Assembly (NCBI RefSeq): GCF_009295825.1
Contig: NZ_WHKF01000002.1
Span: forward strand, 496,001 to 560,000
Length of the DNA stretch: 64,000 nucleotides
Origin: Marinifilum sp. N1E240
Lineage (GTDB): Bacteria; Bacteroidota; Bacteroidia; Bacteroidales; Marinifilaceae
Direction of reading: 5' to 3'
The notes under the pieces were generated by a model. The model searched no databases and had not been told where the DNA came from. It saw only the letters and a list, made by a program, of their open reading frames with translations. Shown here piece after piece: positions 28,225-38,428 of this stretch (the first letter of the stretch is position 1; every line of letters begins with the position of its first letter). The translations under genes were made by a program, and so were the position numbers.

Positions 28225-31200
28225 TTAAGAATTTGAAAGTGTAAATGAAAAAACACTTCCTTTATTTATTTCACTCTCAACTTTAATTTGTCCTCCATTA
28301 ATTTCAACAAATTCTTTACACAAGAGTAAGCCCAAACCGGTGCCTTTTTCTCCGGAAGTACCAGTTGATTTAAATTTTAAATCAACTCTGAAAAGCTTCT
28401 CAATATTTTCTTTTTCAATGCCAATTCCCTGATCTATAACTTGTATCTCATGAAAATTCTCTTTTGGATTTACTCTAATAGTAATTTGGCTTTCGGCATA
28501 AGAGAATTTTAGTGCGTTATTCAATAAATTTCTTAAAACTGAACTACACATGTTTCTATCGGCAATTACAGACAATTCTTCACAACATTCATTTACTAGT
28601 TTAATCTGTTTTTTATCCGCAGATGTTTTATACAAATTCACCGATTCACTTATTAAATCGGATAAATTAAACACTTCAGGAATGAATTGAATTTTACCGG
28701 TTTGTGATCGGGACCAGGTTAATAAATTTTCAAGTAATGTGAAAATGTGCTTAACCGATTCATGAATTTTTCGAATTCCAGTTTGTTTCTCATCGTCATC
28801 AACCATTTCATAGTTTTCATGTATCATTTCGCTAATGGAAAGTAAACTGGTAAATGGGTTTTTCAGATCGTGAGATATAATTCTAAAGAACTTGTTTTTT
28901 GTATCGACCAATTCTCTTAAATTTTTTTCCGACTCCTTTAAATTTTGATTGGCTATTTTAATTTGTTCGTTTTGTGCACTTAAGAGTTTATTGGTTTTTC
29001 GGTGAAGCAAAAAGCGATAAACAAATGCTAAAAACAGTAAGCCTATAATTATCTCAAATAGAATGAACCACCATGTAAGATAAAATGGAGGATGAATAAG
29101 TACGATCACATCTTTGGGTTGTTCACTCCATTTTCCGTTTGGATATTGTACGATTACCTGAAATGTATATGTACCTGGTGAAAGATTTGAATAAGAGGCA
29201 AAATTTCGTTTGTTGGAGTAAACCCATTTTTTTTCAAGTCCTTTTAGTCTATATGCATAATTGATTTTATCAGGAGATAAATTCGATAAGGTGGAAAATT
29301 CGAAAGAGACAAATCGATGCTCATAATCCAATTCAATACTATCGGTGTATGCAATACTTTTTGAAAAGGAATAAGAGTCATTTTCTTCCGAGTAGAAAAT
29401 TTTATTTGTGTTTGACAATTCAGAAGAAACTTCAACAGGCTGTCCGTGTATTTCTAATTTTGTTAAGGCAACTTCGTGTTGTACATCTTGTTTGTACTTT
29501 TTGTTGGGATTGATATAATTCAAACCATAAACACCACCAAAATAAAAGATTCCACTTTTTCCTTTATGAAAAGCACCTCCATTGAATTCATTACTTTGGA
29601 GACCGTCATGGATATCAAAATTATCACAGGAATAATCTTTCAATGAAAATTTACAGATTCCTTTGTTTGTACTTAACCAAAGGGAATTGTTTTCATCTTT
29701 GAGTATTCCATAAATCACATTGTTGGGCAATCCTTGTTCTGTACCAAAATGTTCAAAATTACCCGTATTCGAATCGAAACGATTTAGTTTGTTATTTGTG
29801 CCAATCCAAAAAATACCATCCTTTTCTTCTATCATCGAAAAGGCAACATTATCTGATATTCCATTATCTTTATTTATTGAAAACTGATAGTTTGTGAATT
29901 CCTTTGTGCTTTTGTTGTAGGAATTTAATCCACCACCATATGTTCCAACCCAAATTAATCCTTTGGAATCTTCAAATATCAACGAATAAACAAAATTGCT
30001 CGAAATGCTATTCCGATCAGTATCGGAATGTTTAAATTGTGTGAAAGTTTCTGTTTTAGAATTAAATAAATTTAGACCATTTTGAGTACCAACCCATAGT
30101 AAACCTTCACTATCTTCAAAAATTACCCGAACCGAATTGCTACTAAGGGAGTTCGTATTGTTAGCGATATTTGTATAGTATTTTCGTTTTCCAGTTTTAG
30201 GCTTGAATTTGATTAAGCCGTCGCCATCGGTTCCTATCCAAATGTTTTGCTTGCTATCTTCAAAAACTTTTCGAATAGCGGTGTGATTTCTTTTTGTTTT
30301 TTTTCTAAAATCGTAATGAACAAAACTGTCACGAGTGATATTGTATTTGCTTAGTCCTTTATTGTTGGTTCCTATCCATACATTATTTTGCTTGTCTTCC
30401 CAGACCGACCAAATAAAATTACTAGGCAGGCTGTTTTCACTTAATGGGTTATTTTTAATCAGGTTGAATTTGTGTGCCTGTGGATCGTAAATACTGATTC
30501 CAGCGCCAAAAGTTCCTATCCAAATTAATCCATTTTTATCCTCATAAATACAATTGATGGAATTCTCGGATAGGCTTTGAGGATCTGCAGAATTGTTCTG
30601 ATAGTGATGTTTTTTATCATCAAATCTAAAAACTCCTGACCCATATGTTCCGAACCAAATATCTCCTGAATTGCTATAAATTATAGGTTTGTTCGTGTTG
30701 ATGGAGAGACTATTAGTAGCTTCAAATGATTTAACTGCCTTACTGTATTCTAGTACCTTATCTCCTTTTCTTAGTAGGGCATTATCTGTTGAGATCCATA
30801 TGGTAGCCAAAGAGTCTATCAGAATATTTTCAATGTTTGTATCTTCTAGTGCTTGTTCTAAAATTTTAAGTTCCGAATCAAGAGTATAAACTCCATTATT
30901 ACTGCCGATAAGAAAATTATCACGGAACTTTGTGATACATTGAACACTTAATACATTATCGGAAAACTTTATTTTTTTGAATTTATTATTTGCTGAATTG
31001 AAATGGTAAAGACCACTTTGAGAACCGATGAGAATGTTGCCATTTACTAGTTGATGAAAACAATTTACACGATCTTGAATTCGTTTGGAATTATTAAATT
31101 CTAACATTTGTAAATTCTCTAGATCAATACAATTGATTCCTTTTAATGTACCAATCCAAAGTTTCCTGTTTTCACATTCGAATATCGTAGTAATCGTATC

Positions 31201-31590
31201 ATTCACAAGTTTTTTGCTGTTGCCAATACCTCTGAATTGTGTGAATTTTTCTTTTACAGGATCGTATTGGGTTAAGCCGCCCCTAGAACCGAACCACAAT
31301 TTACCATTACTATCTTCATGTATTTGTTCTATCCATTTGTGTGAAATGGTGTTTTCATTTTCAGGAGTACTTCTGTAGATTTTGAAATTTTTACCATCAT
31401 ATCGATTTAAACCATCTTCGGTTCCAAACCACATAAAGCCTTTAGAATCCTGAAAAATACAGTAAACTGAACTTAGAGAAAGACCTTCGTTAATGGTAAT
31501 ACGCTTAAATCGAATATTATTTTGTTGAGCCAGCGTTTGTAGAAATAATAGAACGCAGCCTAAGAGTAGGATGGGTTTGTTTAGGGTCAT
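28225..31590 (-). CDS. two-component sensor kinase with periplasmic propeller and Y_Y_Y domains
   Basis: 1121 residues. A signal peptide is followed by about a dozen propeller repeats (motifs such as GLLWVGTQNGLNLF and WIGTNNKGLSKY, about 25-690), a Y_Y_Y Ig-like domain (about 760-830) and one span near 845 (WWFILFEIIIGLLFLAFVYRF). A HisKA domain with phospho-accepting His in FFRIISHDLKNPF and a HATPase domain (NLLNNALKF, GIGIEKENIEKLF, GTGLGLLLCK) complete it. It resembles hybrid two-component systems that sense glycans, but the receiver and AraC domains are missing, so a separate regulator is needed. None is adjacent. Confidence 0.93.
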   Translation of the reverse strand: MTLNKPILLLGCVLLFLQTLAQQNNIRFKRITINEGLSLSSVYCIFQDSKGFMWFGTEDGLNRYDGKNFKIYRSTPENENTISHKWIEQIHEDSNGKLWFGSRGGLTQYDPVKEKFTQFRGIGNSKKLVNDTITTIFECENRKLWIGTLKGINCIDLENLQMLEFNNSKRIQDRVNCFHQLVNGNILIGSQSGLYHFNSANNKFKKIKFSDNVLSVQCITKFRDNFLIGSNNGVYTLDSELKILEQALEDTNIENILIDSLATIWISTDNALLRKGDKVLEYSKAVKSFEATNSLSINTNKPIIYSNSGDIWFGTYGSGVFRFDDKKHHYQNNSADPQSLSENSINCIYEDKNGLIWIGTFGAGISIYDPQAHKFNLIKNNPLSENSLPSNFIWSVWEDKQNNVWIGTNNKGLSKYNITRDSFVHYDFRKKTKRNHTAIRKVFEDSKQNIWIGTDGDGLIKFKPKTGKRKYYTNIANNTNSLSSNSVRVIFEDSEGLLWVGTQNGLNLFNSKTETFTQFKHSDTDRNSISSNFVYSLIFEDSKGLIWVGTYGGGLNSYNKSTKEFTNYQFSINKDNGISDNVAFSMIEEKDGIFWIGTNNKLNRFDSNTGNFEHFGTEQGLPNNVIYGILKDENNSLWLSTNKGICKFSLKDYSCDNFDIHDGLQSNEFNGGAFHKGKSGIFYFGGVYGLNYINPNKKYKQDVQHEVALTKLEIHGQPVEVSSELSNTNKIFYSEENDSYSFSKSIAYTDSIELDYEHRFVSFEFSTLSNLSPDKINYAYRLKGLEKKWVYSNKRNFASYSNLSPGTYTFQVIVQYPNGKWSEQPKDVIVLIHPPFYLTWWFILFEIIIGLLFLAFVYRFLLHRKTNKLLSAQNEQIKIANQNLKESEKNLRELVDTKNKFFRIISHDLKNPFTSLLSISEMIHENYEMVDDDEKQTGIRKIHESVKHIFTLLENLLTWSRSQTGKIQFIPEVFNLSDLISESVNLYKTSADKKQIKLVNECCEELSVIADRNMCSSVLRNLLNNALKFSYAESQITIRVNPKENFHEIQVIDQGIGIEKENIEKLFRVDLKFKSTGTSGEKGTGLGLLLCKEFVEINGGQIKVESEINKGSVFSFTLSNS

Positions 31591-31764
31591 AAGTGGGTTT
31601 TGTTTGTTTTTGCAATTGTTACAAATTAGTGAAAAAAATATGGTTAGCGTAATTATTAGATTTAAAGATTGTTAAATTGATTCTTTAAGAATTATTTTCG
31701 AAAACTTGGGGATTGTTTTGTAAGTGGATACTTTTAGGCTTTATTATCTGAGAAACCATATAAA

Positions 31765-32520
31765 ATGAAAGCTAAACTATTAGAAATTTGCTGTTATTCT
31801 GTTGAATCAGCAATTATCGCAGAGGAATCTGGTGCAGATCGAATAGAGTTGTGCGCAGGAATATACGAAGGAGGAACAACACCAAGCTTGGCTACAATTG
31901 AATTAGCTAAAACTTTAGTTACTATTCCCATAAATGTGATCATTAGACCCAGAGGTGCTGATTTTTGTTATTCGGATATTGAATTTGAGTGCATGAAAAA
32001 AGATATAGAAGCATGCAAAAAGATTGGTGTGAATGGAATTGTTTCGGGAATTTTATTACCTGATGGGAAAATTGATACTGAAAGAACAAAGGAGTTGATA
32101 GAATTATCAAAACCATTGAGTTTTACTTTTCATAGAGCATTTGATATGGTGGAAGATCATTTACTTGCTTTGGAACAATTAATAGATCTTGGAACTGACC
32201 GTATTCTTACTTCTGGTGGAATGCAAACTGCCGATGAAGGTGCTGATTTATTGAAGGATTTGGTGGCATTTTCGAAAGATAGAATTATTATCATGCCTGG
32301 AAGCGGAGTGAGTCATTCAAACATTCAATCTTTATCAGATACAACGAAAGCTAATGAGTTTCACTGTTCTGCCAAAAGTTTAGTGAAAAGTAAAATGACA
32401 TATTTGAATCCCAATATAAATATGGGGGGAGAGAGTAGTATACCTGAATTTGAATATTACGAGGCAGATTCAGAAAAAATTCGTAAAATTGTATCCATCC
32501 TAAAAGCCGAGGACCGTTAA
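31765..32520 (+). CDS. cutC: CutC family TIM-barrel protein
   Basis: 251 residues matching CutC along its length: KAKLLEICCYSVESAIIAEESGADRIELCAGIYEGGTTPS at the start, INVIIRPRGADFCYS, FHRAFDMVEDHLLALEQLIDLGTDRILTSGG and a C-terminal EFHCSAKS. The family was named for copper homeostasis, but its biochemical activity is unsettled. It lies 15 bp before the transglutaminase-like gene, so the two are probably cotranscribed. Confidence 0.93.
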   Translation: MKAKLLEICCYSVESAIIAEESGADRIELCAGIYEGGTTPSLATIELAKTLVTIPINVIIRPRGADFCYSDIEFECMKKDIEACKKIGVNGIVSGILLPDGKIDTERTKELIELSKPLSFTFHRAFDMVEDHLLALEQLIDLGTDRILTSGGMQTADEGADLLKDLVAFSKDRIIIMPGSGVSHSNIQSLSDTTKANEFHCSAKSLVKSKMTYLNPNINMGGESSIPEFEYYEADSEKIRKIVSILKAEDR

Positions 32521-32535
32521 CTAATTAAAATATTC

Positions 32536-35169
32536 ATGAGGAAGTTATTCACTCTTCTTTTATGCCTCAGTATTCTCTGTGGCTGTACCGACGTACACTT
32601 TATTCAGGATGCGAATTATCGTTCAAAAGTTGCAAAACGTTTCGAACATAGAAAGGAATTAGCAAAAAACAGATCGCATCAGTTATTTGATGTATTCAAT
32701 CAGGATTTGAGTACTCAAGAAAAAGAGGCATTGCAATTTTTATACGCATACATGCCACTTTGCGATTTGGCAGATTATGATGGAGAGTTTTTTTTTAAGC
32801 AGGTGAGAGCTTCGTTTGAAGCCAAAGATAGTTTTAGTTGGGGAAATGAAATTCCCAATGAGCTATTCAGACATTTTGTGTTACCATATCGTGTTAATAA
32901 TGAAAATCTGGATTCTGCAAGAATCGTATTTCTTAAAGAGTTGAAACCAAGACTACAAGGCTTGAGTATGAAAGAAGCTGCCTTGGAAGTGAATCATTGG
33001 TGTCACGAAAAGGTGAATTATGCACCTACAGATATTCGCACAAGTGGACCTTTGAGTTTGGTAAGAACCTCTTGGGGAAGATGCGGCGAGGAGTCAACTT
33101 TTACGGTTACCGCTTTGCGGGCAGTAGGAATTCCTGCAAGACAAGTTTATACGCCACGCTGGGCGCATTCCGATGACAATCATGCCTGGGTAGAAGTATG
33201 GACAGATGGAAAATGGTCTTATTTGGGCGCATGTGAACCAGAGCCTGATTTGAATATGGGATGGTTTACAGAGCCAGCCAGAAGAGCAATGTTAGTACAT
33301 ACCAAAGTATTTGGCGATTATCAAGGAAATGATGAAGTGGTAAAGCGATCGGATAATTTTACTGAGATTAATGTGGTAAGTAACTACGCTGATGTAAAAA
33401 AGGTATTTGTAAAAGTAATTGATACATCAGGGAAAGCAGTTAAGAATGCTAGAGTAGATTTTGGCTTGTACAACTATGCGGAGTTCTACCCAATAGCCAG
33501 CAAAAATACAAATGAAAAAGGTCTTACCTTTCTTACCACTGGTTATGGTGATATTTTGGCTTGGGCAGAGAAAAATGGCAAATATGCAGGTCATAAACTG
33601 AATGTATCTTCAACAGATACCTTGGTGTTGGAATTGGGTAAAGGATTTTATGGAGAGAAGCAGGCTGAATTCAATATGGTTCCTCCTGAAGAGAAAAAGC
33701 CATATTCGGTTGATGCCAGCATGAAAAAACAGAACGACATTCGTTTGGCTTATGAGGATAGCATTCGATTTGCCTATCGAACAACATTTATTGATTCAGT
33801 TTCATCATCTGAATTGTCTAAATCAAAGGGCTTAGATTCGGATATTGTTTGGGATAAATTCAAAAAGAGTCAGGGAAACTGGAAAGCAATTCAAAAATTT
33901 GTTGAGAATACTAATGATGCAAATCGAGAGTATGTATCTATTCTATTGGAATCAATTTCTAAGAAAGATTTACGTGATACAAGAACTGACATTTTACTGG
34001 ATCATTTGAACAATAGTTTAGCCGAGTTCAATCTTACAGATTACTCATCGAAAGATATTTTTATTAACTACATATTGAATCCGAGAATTAAGAACGAAGG
34101 ATTAATTGCTTATCGAGGATTTCTACAAAAAGAGTTTGTTGGAAAGTTTGAGGGAAGTAGAAACGAGATAGTCGATCAGATTAAAGATTGGATTTTAAAA
34201 GAAATTCAAATTAACGAAACGGAAAACTATTACAATTTGCCCATAACGCCTAAAGGTGTTTATGAGTTAAGAATGGCAAATGCAGAGTCGAGAGATGTAT
34301 TTTTTGTTGCTTTAGCTCGTAGTTTAGGAGTTCCATCAAGATTGGAACCAGCCGAGAAAACACCACAATATTTCGATGGTAAAAAATGGATCAACGTCTA
34401 TTTTGAAGCACAGAAAAATAGTCAACCATTAATGGGGAAAGTGCAATTGAAATTTAATTTGAAAGAGTTTAATCCAATGTACTACGTTCATTTTAGTATT
34501 GGGAAATTGATGAATGGCAGATATGAAACTCTTGACTTCGGTTGGGGCAAGAAGTTTACAGAATTACCAAACCAATTAGATTTAGAAGTAGGAGAATATC
34601 GATTGGTAACTGGTAAACGCGGTGCTGACGGAACGGTTTATACCCATTTGAATCATTTTAAAATAGCAGAAGGAGAGAAGGAGTTACTTTCATTGACATT
34701 TAGGGATCCTGAAGTGGAAAGTAAGGTTCTTGGACAAATTGATCTGAATGAAACAGTTCTTGATTCAAAATCCAAAACTATTCCTCTGTCGCAGTTGAAG
34801 AAACAAAATACCATTTTGTTAATGTGGTTGGAACCAGGAAAGGAACCTACACGTCATTTAATGGAAGAGTTTAAGGATGCGAAACCGAAATATGAGAATT
34901 GGGACGGTCATATCGGAGTTTTACAAGCAGAAGGAATTCAGGCAGAGGCGATGAGTGAAAGTTTCTTTAAAAATATGCCAGAAAACTATTCGGTGTATAA
35001 AGATTCGAAGGATAGCTTGCTTTCTGCAGTTAAGGCTGAATTAGGAATTTCTGGAAAGATTCAAAAACCATTGTTATTGGCATTGAATCAGAAAGGTGAG
35101 ATTATTTTTACATCCAATGGGTACAAAATTGGAGTGCATGAACACCTATTGAAAAGGTTGAATAAATAA
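32536..35169 (+). CDS. transglutaminase-like lipoprotein with a second degenerate module and thioredoxin-like end
   Basis: 877 residues. It opens with a lipoprotein signal (MRKLFTLLLCLSILCGC). The first transglutaminase-type core holds candidate catalytic residues Cys183 (GRCGEESTFTVTALRAVGIPARQ) and His216 (DDNHAWVEVWTDGKW), followed by GACEPE. A beta-sandwich follows near 285-375. Residues about 575-630 (AESRDVFFVALARSLGVPSRLEP..YFDGKKWINVYFE) look like a second core that has lost its cysteine. The last ~130 residues (NTILLMWLEPGKEPTRHL...) resemble a thioredoxin fold without CxxC. It is probably periplasmic, with unknown substrate. Confidence 0.82.
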   Translation: MRKLFTLLLCLSILCGCTDVHFIQDANYRSKVAKRFEHRKELAKNRSHQLFDVFNQDLSTQEKEALQFLYAYMPLCDLADYDGEFFFKQVRASFEAKDSFSWGNEIPNELFRHFVLPYRVNNENLDSARIVFLKELKPRLQGLSMKEAALEVNHWCHEKVNYAPTDIRTSGPLSLVRTSWGRCGEESTFTVTALRAVGIPARQVYTPRWAHSDDNHAWVEVWTDGKWSYLGACEPEPDLNMGWFTEPARRAMLVHTKVFGDYQGNDEVVKRSDNFTEINVVSNYADVKKVFVKVIDTSGKAVKNARVDFGLYNYAEFYPIASKNTNEKGLTFLTTGYGDILAWAEKNGKYAGHKLNVSSTDTLVLELGKGFYGEKQAEFNMVPPEEKKPYSVDASMKKQNDIRLAYEDSIRFAYRTTFIDSVSSSELSKSKGLDSDIVWDKFKKSQGNWKAIQKFVENTNDANREYVSILLESISKKDLRDTRTDILLDHLNNSLAEFNLTDYSSKDIFINYILNPRIKNEGLIAYRGFLQKEFVGKFEGSRNEIVDQIKDWILKEIQINETENYYNLPITPKGVYELRMANAESRDVFFVALARSLGVPSRLEPAEKTPQYFDGKKWINVYFEAQKNSQPLMGKVQLKFNLKEFNPMYYVHFSIGKLMNGRYETLDFGWGKKFTELPNQLDLEVGEYRLVTGKRGADGTVYTHLNHFKIAEGEKELLSLTFRDPEVESKVLGQIDLNETVLDSKSKTIPLSQLKKQNTILLMWLEPGKEPTRHLMEEFKDAKPKYENWDGHIGVLQAEGIQAEAMSESFFKNMPENYSVYKDSKDSLLSAVKAELGISGKIQKPLLLALNQKGEIIFTSNGYKIGVHEHLLKRLNK

Positions 35170-35186
35170 CTGATACATGATATAAT

Positions 35187-35220
35187 AAAAGAGCCGTTTC
35201 GAATTCGAAACGGCTCTTTT
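35187..35220. terminator. bidirectional intrinsic terminator, perfect 34-bp palindrome
   Basis: The arm AAAAGAGCCGTTTCGAA is followed immediately by its exact complement, with A- and T-runs at the ends. It lies between the convergent stops of the transglutaminase-like gene (+) and deoB (-). Confidence 0.9.
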
Positions 35221-35245
35221 TATATTCTGGTCTATAGAGTTTTTT

Positions 35246-36427
35246 CTAGTTGTAAAGTTCTGCAGCAAAACTACCATCAACTTTGCTTCCAAGAACCAAT
35301 TCTTCAATTGTTGCAGCAATATCTGCAAAAGAAGTTCTTGTTCCCAAATTGATGTTCTTTTTGATATTTTTACCGTAAACCATAACTGGAATGTACTCGC
35401 GAGTATGATCTGTTCCTTTGTAAGTTGGATCGCAACCATGATCAGCCGTAAGAATCAAAATTTCATCTTCTTTTAGCTTCTCCTGAATTTGTGGTAAATA
35501 CTTGTCGAATTCTTCTAAGGCAGCCTTGTATCCTTCAGGATTTCTACGGTGACCGTAAACCATATCAAAATCAACAAGATTAGTAAAGATCAAACCTTTT
35601 GTGTCTTCTTCTAAAGCAACAAGAGTTTTCTCGATACCATCTACATTGTCTTTGTTGGTTCCTCTTGAATCTGTAATTCCTTGTCCTGCAAAAATATCTT
35701 TGGTTTTACCGATACCAATTACATCCAAACCATTCTCTTTTAAACGATCTAACATGGTTGGAGCTGGAGGAGTTACTGAATAATCGTGACGATTGGCAGT
35801 ACGTGCAAAATTTCCTTCTCCACTTCCCAAATAAGGACGAGCAATTACACGAGCAACCGGCTCAAGTTCCGAACAAATTTCAAGAGCAATTTCACAAGCT
35901 TTGTACAATTCTTCTAAAGGAATAACTTCTTCGTGAGCAGCAATCTGAAAAACAGGATCGGCAGATGTATAAACGATCCAGTTTCCGGTTTTCATTTGCT
36001 CTTCTCCGTATTCGTCAAGAATTGCAGTTCCAGAAGCAGGTTTGTTAGCCATTACTTTTCTTCCGGTTCTCTCTTCGAACAAACGAATGGTTTCTTCTGA
36101 AAAACCGTGTGTATATGTAGGAAATGCTTTCTCTAGTTTTACACCGGCAATTTCCCAGTGTCCTGTGGTTGTATCTTTACCTTTAGAAGCTTCAGCAGCT
36201 TTTCCAAAAGCACCATTTGCATTAGTTTCAGGAGCAACACCCTTTATATCGGTAATGTTACCCAATCCTAATTTTTGCATGTTTGGCAAATCAATGCCAC
36301 CGCAATGTTTAGCAATATTTCCAATTGTATTGGAACCTACATCACCAAATTCTTCTGCGTCAGGTAAATATCCAACACCTGCGCTATCTAGTACTACAAT
36401 AGTAGCACGCTCAATTTTTGGAATCAT
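35246..36427 (-). CDS. deoB: phosphopentomutase
   Basis: 393 residues. It interconverts ribose-1-phosphate and ribose-5-phosphate (and the deoxy forms) in nucleoside salvage. Alkaline-phosphatase-superfamily metal and phosphate-acceptor sites are visible: VVLDSAGVGYLPDAEEFGDVGSNTIGNIA at the start, KDTTTGHWEIAGV, NLVDFDMVYGHRRNPEGY, and LTADHGCDPTYKGTDHTREY near the end. The promoter has a perfect -7 element. It stands alone. Confidence 0.97.
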   Translation of the reverse strand: MIPKIERATIVVLDSAGVGYLPDAEEFGDVGSNTIGNIAKHCGGIDLPNMQKLGLGNITDIKGVAPETNANGAFGKAAEASKGKDTTTGHWEIAGVKLEKAFPTYTHGFSEETIRLFEERTGRKVMANKPASGTAILDEYGEEQMKTGNWIVYTSADPVFQIAAHEEVIPLEELYKACEIALEICSELEPVARVIARPYLGSGEGNFARTANRHDYSVTPPAPTMLDRLKENGLDVIGIGKTKDIFAGQGITDSRGTNKDNVDGIEKTLVALEEDTKGLIFTNLVDFDMVYGHRRNPEGYKAALEEFDKYLPQIQEKLKEDEILILTADHGCDPTYKGTDHTREYIPVMVYGKNIKKNINLGTRTSFADIAATIEELVLGSKVDGSFAAELYN

Positions 36428-36488
36428 AAACTTGTGTTTTTTAATGTATTTTGAAAAATACAGATGATGGGTTGTCTAGGTAGTGCAA

Positions 36489-36520
36489 CAAAGGTAATAT
36501 AAGCATTAATAATGTGCAAT
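36489..36520 (-). promoter_or_regulatory. candidate deoB promoter
   Basis: On the minus strand, -7 element TACCTTTG (36489-36496) is a perfect TAnnTTTG. ATTG at 36517-36520 stands 20 bp upstream as a weak -33. The predicted transcript starts about 55 nt before the ATG. Confidence 0.5.
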
Positions 36521-36604
36521 GATTACTGCTTAATAAAAATCTATAAGCGTTAAAATAACTTAATGTTATAGATAAATAGAGATTCGAAATGCAAACTGAA
36601 GAGC

Positions 36605-36637
36605 AAAAATAATCCCCCAAGCGCGAACGCCAGGGGG
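36605..36637 (-). terminator. intrinsic terminator after the ABC-F gene, UUCG loop
   Basis: Read on the minus strand the hairpin is CCCCC-TG-GCG-TTCG-CGC-TT-GGGGG, followed by ATTATTTTTG. A GC-rich stem capped by a UUCG tetraloop stands out in this AT-rich DNA. Confidence 0.75.
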
Positions 36638-36664
36638 AGAAAGGTATTGAAGGTTTATATAGAC

Positions 36665-38287
<1,623 letters not shown>

Positions 38288-38315
38288 TTATCCTTTATTT
38301 TGCTAATTCAGGGCG

Positions 38316-38323
38316 CAAAAGTA
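38316..38323 (-). promoter_or_regulatory. candidate -7 element of the ABC-F gene
   Basis: TACTTTTG on the minus strand is a perfect TAnnTTTG, 38 bp before the ATG. Confidence 0.45.
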
Positions 38324-38390
38324 GTAATAATTCTTCACAAAAAACGGAATCAGGTATTAAGATTTGTAGAATATGAAAATTGAAATGATA

Positions 38391-38417
38391 GTAGAGACAC
38401 AATGCTTTGTGTCTCTG
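38391..38417. repeat. 10-bp-stem hairpin, possibly an interspersed palindromic element or terminator
   Basis: AGAGACACAA / TTGTGTCTCT with loop TGCT is preceded by GT. It lies 12 bp past the stop of the TPR kinase (minus strand) but lacks a T-run. Short hairpins of this GTAGAGAC...GTCTCT form are, as I recall, dispersed in many bacterial genomes. Confidence 0.55.
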
Positions 38418-38428
38418 ATAGATTGTTA

